NCBI GenBank assembly: GCA_026387085.1
Contig: JAPLMK010000062.1
Coordinates: 1-12,726 of the forward strand
Reading direction: 5' to 3'
From: Candidatus Omnitrophota bacterium
Lineage (GTDB): Bacteria; Ratteibacteria; UBA8468; MWAK01
Length of the DNA: 12,726 nucleotides
The position numbers and the translations under genes are program-made. Below, in pieces: positions 1 to 6,798 of the stretch. How positions within the stretch are numbered: the first letter of the stretch is position 1; each line of letters opens with the position of its first letter. The notes under the pieces were generated by a model. It was not told the DNA's origin, did no database searches, and saw nothing but the letters and a program-made list of their open reading frames with translations.

Positions 1-1
1 C

Positions 2-2350
2 TGCGACTGGCAAAGGGAACGCTTTACGATGGATGAGGGTTTAAGCGCCGCGGTCATCGAAGCTTTCGTCTCCCTTTACCGGAAGAAACTTATCTACCGG
101 GGCAACTACATCGTGAACTGGTGCCCCCGGTGTACCACCGCCCTGGCTAACGAGGAAGTGGACCATAAGACAGAGACAAGCCATCTCTATTATATCCGCT
201 ACCCGGGCGAAGGTGGAACCGAGGGCGTAATCGTGGCCACCACCCGTCCGGAAACACTTTTCGGAGATACTGCCGTCGCGGTTAACCCGAAAGACAGCCG
301 GTACAAAAAACTGGTCGGAAAAAATGTTTTCCTGCCGATTCTGAACCGCTTAATTCCAATCGTCGGGCACCCGATGGTGGAAAAAGGATTCGGCACCGGA
401 GCGGTTAAAATTACCCCGCACCATGACCCCAACGACTTTAAGATGGCCCGTGATTTAAACCTGCCCGGCATTACCGTTATCGACGAAAAGGGAATCCTTA
501 CCCGGGAAGCCGGTCCGCTGGCCGGAAAAGAAAGGTTTGCGGCCCGAAAAGAGACCGTGGCTTTACTCCAGGAAAACGGCCTGATGGTTAAGGTTGAAGA
601 TTACCAGCACAGCGTCGGACGCTGTTACCGCTGCGAGACCATTGTGGAACCGCACCTTTCCCGGCAATGGTTTGTCCGGATGAAACCCCTGGCCGCTCCG
701 GCCCTGGCCCTGGCCAAAAAAAATAAACCTAAATTCTATCCCGGCCGATGGCAGAAGGTTTACCGGATGTGGCTGGAAAATATTGAGGACTGGTGCATCA
801 GCCGCCAAATCTGGTGGGGGCACCGGTTACCGGTCTATTACTGCCAAGAATGTTTAGCTGAAAATGTAGGGGCGGGGTTACATCCCCGCCCGCCTGAGGC
901 GGACTTAGTAAATCTCAGCCCGCGGGAGGGGACACAGCCCCTCCCCTACACAAACGAAAAGGGAACAATTGTTTCTAAAACGAAACCGGAAAAGTGCCCG
1001 AACTGCGGGTCTGCCAATCTGGTACAGGACCCGGACGTGCTGGATACCTGGTTCTCCTCCTGGTTGTGGCCTTTTTCCGTTTTAGGCTGGCCGGAAAAAA
1101 CAAAGGACCTCTCGGCTTTTTACCCGACCAATATCCTGGTCACCGCCCCGGAAATAATCTTCTTCTGGGTCGCCCGAATGGCAATGTCCGGCCTTGAATT
1201 TACCGGAAAATTGCCTTTTAATCAGGTTTACATACACGGTACGGTGCGGGATGAAACCGGCCGGAAGATGAGCAAATCCTACGGAAACGTCATTAACCCG
1301 CTGGAAATAATTGATGAGGTTGGCGCGGATTCTCTCCGTTTCAGTTTGATTTCCTTCGCCAGCCAGGGACAGGACCTATTCATCGGACGGAAGAGTTTTA
1401 CGCTGGGCCGGAACTTTGCCAACAAAATCTGGAATGCCAGCCGCCTGGTAATCGGGCGGGCGCAAGAAGAAGGGATACCCCCTCACCTAACCTCTCCCCG
1501 CTGGGGAGAGGAATTAAGTTATAGTCAACGGTGGATACTTTCCGAACTGGAAACGTGCCGGCGCTCAGTTGATAAAAACCTTAAAGCGCTCCGTTTAAAT
1601 GAAGCGGCGGCCCGGCTTTACCAGTTCTTTTGGCATACCTACTGCGACTGGTATCTGGAGATGGTCAAGATAGACGGTCAGGAAAAGAAAAACAAAAACT
1701 CCCTTGCCTGCGCCGTCTTTGTGCTGGAACAATTTTTACGCCTGCTGCACCCGTTCATGCCTTTTATTACCGAAGAGATCTGGAGCCGTTTGAAGGAAGA
1801 GGGCCTGATTTCGGATGAAGCGAAGTCCCTTTCCCTCTCTGCCTGGCCCAAGGCCAAACAAGGCCATCACCATCCGGAATTGAACCTGCAATTCAACCTG
1901 CTCCAGGAAACAATCACCGCCATCCGGGATTTGAAACGGGAATTTGGAATTCCGGCGGGCCAACCGATACAAGCGCTGTTGCGAATCCCTGAAGAGAAAA
2001 TAACTGTTTTTGATTCCGGACGGAATTACCTGGTGCGATTAGCCGGACTGTCCGATTTTCAGGTTGTCTCAACCCACCAGCGCCAGAAGATGGAAGCCGC
2101 CCGCCTGCTTTCCGCCGGGGAAGTATTTTTACCCCTGACCGGACTTTTCGATACCGTCCGGGAAAAACAGAAATTAGAAAAGGAACTGACCGGATTGGAA
2201 GGAGAACTGGCTAAAATTGCCTCCCGGCTGGCCGATTCTCAATTCCGGAATAAAGCGCCCCAGGAAATAATAGGCCGGGAAGAAGCCCGGCAGGAACAGT
2301 TATTGGAAAAACAGGCCAGGGTAAAAGAACAAATATCTTTTTTGGAATGA
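2..2350 (+). CDS. valS: Valyl-tRNA synthetase, 5' truncated by window edge
   Basis: This cytoplasmic class I synthetase charges tRNA-Val with valine. The frame is open from base 2 (CDWQRERFTMDEG), so the N-terminus with the HIGH motif lies before the window. The first in-window ATG at base 29 is internal. Visible parts are: the editing domain with GTGAVKITPHHDPNDF near 397-444; a zinc-knuckle region with CQEC (842-853) and CPNC (995-1006); the DVLDTWFSS block; the KMSKS loop at 1265-1279; the anticodon-binding helical domain; and a C-terminal coiled coil rich in Glu, Lys and Leu (about 2150-2347) typical of the ValRS tRNA-binding arm. About 782 codons are present; the family is usually about 880 residues. 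Two stretches are foreign to the family: one between the two Cys pairs (865-950) and one at 1478-1511. Both are palindromic repeat DNA translated in frame. The stop is 3 bases before the GTG start option of the next gene. Confidence 0.97.
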   Translation, partial: CDWQRERFTMDEGLSAAVIEAFVSLYRKKLIYRGNYIVNWCPRCTTALANEEVDHKTETSHLYYIRYPGEGGTEGVIVATTRPETLFGDTAVAVNPKDSRYKKLVGKNVFLPILNRLIPIVGHPMVEKGFGTGAVKITPHHDPNDFKMARDLNLPGITVIDEKGILTREAGPLAGKERFAARKETVALLQENGLMVKVEDYQHSVGRCYRCETIVEPHLSRQWFVRMKPLAAPALALAKKNKPKFYPGRWQKVYRMWLENIEDWCISRQIWWGHRLPVYYCQECLAENVGAGLHPRPPEADLVNLSPREGTQPLPYTNEKGTIVSKTKPEKCPNCGSANLVQDPDVLDTWFSSWLWPFSVLGWPEKTKDLSAFYPTNILVTAPEIIFFWVARMAMSGLEFTGKLPFNQVYIHGTVRDETGRKMSKSYGNVINPLEIIDEVGADSLRFSLISFASQGQDLFIGRKSFTLGRNFANKIWNASRLVIGRAQEEGIPPHLTSPRWGEELSYSQRWILSELETCRRSVDKNLKALRLNEAAARLYQFFWHTYCDWYLEMVKIDGQEKKNKNSLACAVFVLEQFLRLLHPFMPFITEEIWSRLKEEGLISDEAKSLSLSAWPKAKQGHHHPELNLQFNLLQETITAIRDLKREFGIPAGQPIQALLRIPEEKITVFDSGRNYLVRLAGLSDFQVVSTHQRQKMEAARLLSAGEVFLPLTGLFDTVREKQKLEKELTGLEGELAKIASRLADSQFRNKAPQEIIGREEARQEQLLEKQARVKEQISFLE
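865..950. repeat. TGTAGGGG-type palindromic repeat inside valS
   Basis: The 86-base element is bounded by inverted ends TGTAGGGG (865-872) and CCCCTACA (943-950). It contains three hairpins: GGGCGGGG/CCCCGCCC (870-877 with 884-891), CCGCC/GGCGG (890-894 with 898-902) and GGGAGGGG/CCCCTCCC (924-931 with 938-945). It is read through in frame by valS. A shorter relative lies in the E2 gene at 7097-7146. Confidence 0.9.
1478..1511. repeat. CCCCTCACC-type palindromic repeat inside valS
   Basis: A run starting CCCCCTCACC leads into a perfect 9-base stem, CCTCTCCCC (1491-1499) with GGGGAGAGG (1503-1511), around a 3-base loop. The translated segment (PPHLTSPRWGEE) does not resemble ValRS. A related but fuller element sits at 5639-5686. 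This copy lacks a recognisable closing GGTGAGGGG arm, so it is probably partial. Confidence 0.8.
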
Positions 2351-2353
2351 CGG

Positions 2354-3538
2354 GTGCAGATGAAAAAAGCGGTAGTATTCGGCGCTGGGAATATCGGCCG
2401 GGGTTTCCTGGGACAATTATTCTTTGAATCCGGATACGAAACCGTATTTGTGGAAGCGATGCCCGCAGTCGTAGAACTGCTGAATAAAAATAAAGTTTAC
2501 CCGCTCTGGGTCGTCTCAGACAAAGAAAAAGAAAAGTTCGAAATCAGAAACGTGCGGGCGGTTTGCGCCGGCAACACGGACGCGGTCGCCGAAGAACTAA
2601 CGGAAGCCGACCTGGCCGCAACCGCGGTCGGCGTCGGAAATATCCCGAAGATTGCCCCGCTTTTGGCAAAAGGAATCGCCCGGCGGGCAGCAGCGAAAAA
2701 TTCCCGGCCCCTTAACATCATCATTTGCGAAAATCTGCTCTCGGCCGGCCAAACCCTTAAAGCAGAAATCAAGCAGAACCTTCCGCCGGAACTACACAAC
2801 TACCTGGATGAAAAAATCGGGATGGTGGAGACGGTAGTCAGCCGGATGGTGCCTCCGGTGCCGCCGGAAATAAAGGGCCGGGAACCGCTCCTGGTCCTGG
2901 TGGAACCCTATAAAATCCTGCCGGTTGCCAAACACGGCTTCCGGGGAACAATTCCAAAGATTAACGGATTCCTGCCGGTGGAAAATATTCAGGCATACGA
3001 AGAACTGAAACTCTACGTCCATAACCTGGTTCACGTGGTTTGCGCCTATTTCGGTTATCTGAAAAAATGTTCTTATATTTGGGAGGCGGTCGCCCGTCCG
3101 GAAGTCCGCAAAATTCTGGAAGGAACGCTGAAAGAAGCCGGAAGCGCTTTAATAAAAAAACACCATTTCTCAAAAAAAGAGCTGGGCGATTACAGCGCTG
3201 ACCTGATACGCCGGTTCGCCAACAAATCACTGGGCGATACCGTCTACCGGGTCGGCCGTCAACCCCTGCGAAAACTGGGACCGCGGGACCGGCTGGTCGG
3301 AGCAGCCCGCCTCTGCCTCGATTTTGGAATTGAGCCCGAAAACATAATTTTTACGATTGCGACAGCCCTGTGTTATAATTATAAAGAAGATGAAGAGGCG
3401 GTTAATCTGGCAAAAATGATTTCCGAAAAAGGCGCCGGTTACGTCCTCCAAGAAATCTGTAAGATTAAACCGGCAGAACCAATTTACCACGCAATTCTGG
3501 AAGAATACGGCGCATTAAGTTGTCATTCTGAGCGGTAG
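2354..3538 (+). CDS. mtlD: Mannitol-1-phosphate 5-dehydrogenase family protein
   Basis: This is an NAD(P)-dependent polyol or polyol-phosphate dehydrogenase of the long-chain mannitol dehydrogenase family. Characterised MtlD interconverts mannitol 1-phosphate and fructose 6-phosphate in the cytoplasm. The N-terminal Rossmann motif GAGNIGRGF starts about residue 11. The family's catalytic Lys, Asn and His are seen as K219, N224 and H227 (KLYVHNLVH, matching the KxxxxNxxH spacing). The C-terminal block VGRQPLRKLGPRDRL also matches MtlD well. Length (394 aa) is normal for the family. Two starts are possible: GTG at 2354, with GGA 7 bases upstream, or ATG at 2360, which gives the family's usual MKKAVxFGAGN start. 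I slightly favour 2360 on homology. The last five residues, CHSER, and the stop are encoded by repeat DNA, so the native C-terminus was probably replaced. The exact substrate is not proven; no PTS or mannitol transporter gene is in view. Confidence 0.85.
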   Translation: MQMKKAVVFGAGNIGRGFLGQLFFESGYETVFVEAMPAVVELLNKNKVYPLWVVSDKEKEKFEIRNVRAVCAGNTDAVAEELTEADLAATAVGVGNIPKIAPLLAKGIARRAAAKNSRPLNIIICENLLSAGQTLKAEIKQNLPPELHNYLDEKIGMVETVVSRMVPPVPPEIKGREPLLVLVEPYKILPVAKHGFRGTIPKINGFLPVENIQAYEELKLYVHNLVHVVCAYFGYLKKCSYIWEAVARPEVRKILEGTLKEAGSALIKKHHFSKKELGDYSADLIRRFANKSLGDTVYRVGRQPLRKLGPRDRLVGAARLCLDFGIEPENIIFTIATALCYNYKEDEEAVNLAKMISEKGAGYVLQEICKIKPAEPIYHAILEEYGALSCHSER

Positions 3539-3592
3539 CGAAGAATCTCATCCTTAAAGAGAGATCCTTCGCAACATCTGCTCAGGATGACA
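3521..3592. repeat. TGTCATTCTGAG-type palindromic repeat
   Basis: The ends are near-perfect inverted repeats: TGTCATTCTGAG (3521-3532) and CTCAGGATGACA (3581-3592), differing at one position. An inner arm pair, GAATCTC (3543-3549) and GAGATCC (3561-3567), also nearly pairs. The element starts inside the mtlD-like gene and encodes its last codons and TAG stop. A related element lies at 8794-8862. As RNA it would fold into a long imperfect hairpin and could slow or stop transcription, but there is no T-run. Confidence 0.9.
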
Positions 3593-3631
3593 AAACGACG
3601 GGGTAGGTTCGCACGCCCCTAAACAACCATT

Positions 3632-4669
3632 ATGAAAGCAGCGCTGCTCCGGGGGATTGAAGACCTGATTTACGGCGAATTTCCAACACCGAAAGCCGGC
3701 CCGGGCGAATTATTGCTTCAGGTTAAGGCCTGCGCCGTCTGCGGAACCGACGTCAAGATTTACCATTACGGGCACCGGCTCATTAAATTCCCCCGGATTA
3801 CCGGACACGAACTCTCCGGAGAAGTAAAAGAGATTGGGGAAGGCGTTTCCGGTTTTTCCCTCGACGACCGGATTCAGGTGGCGGCGGCCATTCCCTGCGG
3901 CGAATGCTACTGCTGCCGGCTGGGTATCCAGGCAATGTGCGATAACCTGAAGGCAATCGGTTACCATTACGACGGCGGATTCGCCGAATACATCCTGATA
4001 CCGAATCGGGTTCTGGCAAACGACTGCGTTAATAAAATTCCTTCGGGGCTTGCTTACGAAGAAGCGGCCTTGGCCGAACCGGTCGCCTGCTGCATCAACG
4101 GGCAGGAAATAAGCGGAGTCGGGCTCGGAGATTCGGTCCTGATAATCGGCGCCGGTCCGATGGGCTGCATCCACGCCCAAATAGCCCGGGTCAACGGCGC
4201 TTCCCCCGTCATCATCTCCGACGTAGACGATGAACGGCTGAAACTGGCTGAGTTTACCGGCGCGGACCGGTTCGTTAATCCGACCAAAGAAAATTTAAGC
4301 GAAAGCATCAAAAAAATAAACGGGGGCCGATTGGTTGACCACGTAATCGTAGCCGCCGGTTCCGGCCAGGCGCAAACCCAGGCGCTGGAAATGGCCGCCA
4401 AACGCGGTTCGGTTAATTTCTTCGGCGGACTGCCCAAGACCCAGCCCACCGTCAACCTGGACACCAACCTCATCCATTACGGTGAATTGAAAGTGGTCGG
4501 CACGCACGGTTCCGCGCCCCGCCACAATAAAATAGCGCTGAAAATCCTGGCGTCCGGCACAATCAAAGGCAAGAATTATATAACCAGCGTTTTCCCGCTG
4601 GCAGAGATTAAAGAAGCGCTGACAGCCGCGGAAAGCTGCCGGGGTTTGAAGGTCATCGTAAAACCATAA
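3632..4669 (+). CDS. Zinc-dependent medium-chain alcohol/polyol dehydrogenase
   Basis: This is a cytoplasmic NAD(P)-dependent dehydrogenase of the zinc MDR family, in the group containing sorbitol (L-iditol), threonine and 2,3-butanediol dehydrogenases. Catalytic-zinc ligands are visible as C37 (VCGTD), H59-E60 (GHE) and E149 (ALAEP). The structural-zinc lobe has C89, C92, C95 and C103 in the usual CGxCxxC...C spacing. The nucleotide-binding motif is GAGPMG at 173-178. At 345 residues it is complete. The ATG at 3632 matches the usual family start, although no clear Shine-Dalgarno sequence precedes it. Its stop is 4 bases before the E1 alpha start, so the two are almost surely co-transcribed. 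The substrate cannot be read from sequence. The mtlD-like neighbour suggests a polyol, whereas the E1/E2 genes downstream suggest 2,3-butanediol, as in aco operons. Confidence 0.93.
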   Translation: MKAALLRGIEDLIYGEFPTPKAGPGELLLQVKACAVCGTDVKIYHYGHRLIKFPRITGHELSGEVKEIGEGVSGFSLDDRIQVAAAIPCGECYCCRLGIQAMCDNLKAIGYHYDGGFAEYILIPNRVLANDCVNKIPSGLAYEEAALAEPVACCINGQEISGVGLGDSVLIIGAGPMGCIHAQIARVNGASPVIISDVDDERLKLAEFTGADRFVNPTKENLSESIKKINGGRLVDHVIVAAGSGQAQTQALEMAAKRGSVNFFGGLPKTQPTVNLDTNLIHYGELKVVGTHGSAPRHNKIALKILASGTIKGKNYITSVFPLAEIKEALTAAESCRGLKVIVKP

Positions 4670-4673
4670 AACT

Positions 4674-5651
4674 ATGAACAGGATAGACAAAAAAGAGGCG
4701 AAGCACCTGCTGAAACAGATGATGCAAATCCGGCAATTTGAAGACGCCATTATGGACTTGATGGCGCGTAATATTGCCGAGGGCGGCTCACATCTTTACG
4801 CCGGCGAGGAGGCCTGCGCCGTCGGAGCGATGGCCGCCATCCGCCCGGACGACTATATCACCAGCACGCACCGCGGACACGGACATGCCATCGCCAAAGG
4901 CGGCTCCCTGCCGGAATTAATGGCGGAAATTCTGGGCAAAGAAACCGGCGTCTGCAAAGGCAAGGGCGGTTCCCTGCATCTGGCCGACGTTTCAAAAGGA
5001 AACCTGGGCGCCAACGGCATCGTGGGCGGCAGCATCGGAATCGCGGCCGGCGCCGGACTTTCCATCCAATTGCGCGGCACCGACCAGATTGTCCTCTGCT
5101 TCTTCGGAGACGGCGCAACCAACACCGGCCTCTTTCACGAATCGCTGAATATGGCCGGCAAATGGAAACTGCCGGTTGTCTTTATCTGTGAAAATAACCT
5201 CTACGGAATGTCTGTTTCCGTCGAACGCGCCTGCGCGATAAAAGATTTGACCAAAAAAGCGGTGCCATATAATATGCCGGCGGAATGCTGCAACGGCATG
5301 GACGTTCTGGCGGTAAAAGATATGGTGACAAAGTACGCGGCAAAGGCCCGGACAGGCGAAGGCCCGGCCCTTATTGTCTGCGATACTTACCGCTATTACG
5401 GACATTCCCGCAGCGACCCGCGCGTCTACCGGACCAAGGAAGAAGAAAAGTCCTGGCGCGACCGCGACTGCATCATAACGTTTGGCCGAAAGATGCAGGA
5501 ACAAAATATCTTGACCGAAAAAGAGGTGACGGACCTGGAGAAAGAAGTAACCGCGGAACTGGAAGCGGCCATTGATTTTGCCATCAAGAGCCCGGACCCG
5601 AAACCGGAAGAATTATACAAAGACGTTTATTTTGAATCCCCCTCATCTTAA
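4674..5651 (+). CDS. pdhA: 2-oxo-acid dehydrogenase E1 alpha (pyruvate/acetoin type)
   Basis: This is the thiamine-diphosphate-dependent E1 alpha subunit. With E1 beta it decarboxylates pyruvate (or cleaves acetoin) and passes the two-carbon unit to lipoyl-E2. The diphosphate motif is clear: GDG at 145-147 followed by NN at 174-175 (GDGATNTGLFHESLN ... CENNLYGMS). The active-site block STHRGHGH is at 64-71, and the YYGHSRSDP loop follows further on. Length (325 aa) fits the short AcoA/PdhA type. The start at 4674 lies 4 bases after the previous stop. No strong Shine-Dalgarno is present, so translation may depend on coupling. The last residues (SPSS) and the TAA stop fall in a CCCCTCA-type repeat, so the original C-terminus may have been altered. 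Pyruvate versus acetoin specificity is unresolved; the symbol follows the commoner assignment. Confidence 0.93.
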   Translation: MNRIDKKEAKHLLKQMMQIRQFEDAIMDLMARNIAEGGSHLYAGEEACAVGAMAAIRPDDYITSTHRGHGHAIAKGGSLPELMAEILGKETGVCKGKGGSLHLADVSKGNLGANGIVGGSIGIAAGAGLSIQLRGTDQIVLCFFGDGATNTGLFHESLNMAGKWKLPVVFICENNLYGMSVSVERACAIKDLTKKAVPYNMPAECCNGMDVLAVKDMVTKYAAKARTGEGPALIVCDTYRYYGHSRSDPRVYRTKEEEKSWRDRDCIITFGRKMQEQNILTEKEVTDLEKEVTAELEAAIDFAIKSPDPKPEELYKDVYFESPSS

Positions 5652-5686
5652 ATCCTTTTCCCGGAGGGAAGAGGCATAGTGAGGGG
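5639..5686. repeat. CCCCTCA-type palindromic repeat at E1 alpha/E1 beta junction
   Basis: The outer arms are CCCCTCA (5639-5645) and TGAGGGG (5680-5686). The inner stem is CCTTTTCCC (5654-5662) with GGGAAGAGG (5666-5674), nine pairs with one G-U and a 3-base loop. It spans the E1 alpha stop and ends just before the E1 beta ribosome binding site, GGAG at 5691-5694. It belongs to the same type as the valS element at 1478-1511. Confidence 0.85.
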
Positions 5687-5701
5687 TAATGGAGCAAACT
5701 G

Positions 5702-6676
5702 ATGCGTGAAATTACCTACCGGCAAGCACTGAACGAAGCGTTGAGCGAAGAGATGGAAAGAGACCAGCGCGTTTTCCTGATGGGCGAAGACATCGCTGTT
5801 TACGGAGGCGCTTACGGTGTAACGCTCAACCTGATGCAGAAGTTCGGCGAGGAACGGGTGCGCGATACCGCCATTTCGGAAGCCGCCATTATCGGCGCTG
5901 GGCTGGGCGCGGCCATTACCGGCATGCGTCCGGTCGTGGAGATTATGTACATAGACTTTATGGGTATCTGCCTGGAACAGATCGGCAACCAGGTTGCTAA
6001 AATCCGCTACATGTTCGGCGGCAAAACCACGGTTCCGCTTGTCATCCGGACCGAGGGCGGCGCCGGCCGGACTCTGGGCGCGCACCATTCTCAGAGCTTG
6101 GAATCATGGTTCCTGCATGTTCCGGGCTTAAAGGTCGTCATGCCGGCAACGCCGGCCGACGCCAAGGGGCTGCTCAAATCCGCAATCCGGGAGGATAATC
6201 CAATTCTCTTTATTGAACATAAAATGCTTTATAACGTTAAGGGTCCGGTGCCGGAAGGCGAATACCTGTTGCCCATTGGCAAAGCCGAGGTAAAACGACC
6301 CGGAAAGGATGCAACCGTAATCGCCTATTCCCGGATGCTTTATTTCGCCCTTGAGGCAGCCAAACGGCTGGCGGAAGAAGGAATTGAAGTTGAAGTAATC
6401 GACCCGCGCACACTTCTGCCCCTGGATATGGAAACGATTTCAGAATCAGTCCGGAAAACCCACCGGGCAATTATTGTGGAAGAGGGCACCAAAACCGGAG
6501 GCACCGGAGCAGAAATCGGAATGCAGATTATTGAAAACTGCTTTGATTATCTCGACGCGCCGGTCCTGCGCATCGCAGGCGCGGACGTACCGATGCCCAA
6601 GAGCGCGGTCCTGGAAAAACTGGCTATTCCCGACGCAGAACGCATCTATCGGGAAATAAAAACTTTAGTTTCATAA
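5702..6676 (+). CDS. pdhB: 2-oxo-acid dehydrogenase E1 beta (pyruvate/acetoin type)
   Basis: This is the beta subunit of the E1 component. It completes the thiamine-diphosphate site with E1 alpha and carries the C-terminal transketolase-like domain. The catalytic glutamate is E60 in DTAISEAAIIGAG. Other family blocks include GEDIAVYGGAYG (28-39), FGGKTTVPLVIRTEGGAG and the GAHHSQ stretch with H128-H129. The C-terminal half has the expected IDPRTLLPLD and VEEG motifs. Length (324 aa) is standard. The start ATG at 5702 is preceded by GGAG at 5691-5694, 7 bases away. The gap from E1 alpha is 50 bases and is mostly a repeat. It forms an operon with E1 alpha upstream and probably with E2 downstream, though a double-hairpin element separates it from E2. 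Confidence 0.95.
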   Translation: MREITYRQALNEALSEEMERDQRVFLMGEDIAVYGGAYGVTLNLMQKFGEERVRDTAISEAAIIGAGLGAAITGMRPVVEIMYIDFMGICLEQIGNQVAKIRYMFGGKTTVPLVIRTEGGAGRTLGAHHSQSLESWFLHVPGLKVVMPATPADAKGLLKSAIREDNPILFIEHKMLYNVKGPVPEGEYLLPIGKAEVKRPGKDATVIAYSRMLYFALEAAKRLAEEGIEVEVIDPRTLLPLDMETISESVRKTHRAIIVEEGTKTGGTGAEIGMQIIENCFDYLDAPVLRIAGADVPMPKSAVLEKLAIPDAERIYREIKTLVS

Positions 6677-6699
6677 TTGTCATCATCGCATCAAAACGC

Positions 6700-6779
6700 T
6701 GTCATTCCCGAATGCTCAGATCGGGAATCTAATCCTATGAAATGTTTTTGATTCCCGCTTACTATCCGCGGGAATGACA
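6700..6779. repeat. TGTCATTCCCG double-hairpin palindromic repeat
   Basis: Inverted ends TGTCATTCCCG (6700-6710) and CGGGAATGACA (6769-6779) enclose two hairpins. The first is ATTCCCGA (6704-6711) with TCGGGAAT (6721-6728). The second is ATTCCCGC (6751-6758) with GCGGGAAT (6768-6775). Each has a 9-base loop. It occupies most of the 122-base gap between E1 beta and E2, where it could reduce read-through or stabilise the upstream mRNA; neither effect can be shown from sequence. Confidence 0.9.
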
Positions 6780-6798
6780 TTAACAACGAGGTAAATTT

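Noticed and set aside
3369..3380. TATAAT-like promoter sequence
   Set aside because: It lies inside the mtlD-like coding region and no -35 box sits at a proper distance; TTGCGA is only about 11 bases away.
3597..3625. GGGGTAGG...CGCCCCTA as another GTAGGGG-type element
   Set aside because: The arms are short and the internal hairpins are missing; at most it is a decayed remnant, too weak to annotate.
3710..4180. Antisense open frame of 156 codons opposite the zinc dehydrogenase
   Set aside because: It is a shadow of a well-supported gene with intact zinc motifs; its product has no recognisable family feature.
6700..6779. Rho-independent terminator after E1 beta
   Set aside because: Strong hairpins are present but no T-run follows on the + strand, and a matching palindromic type occurs as dispersed repeats; annotated as repeat instead.
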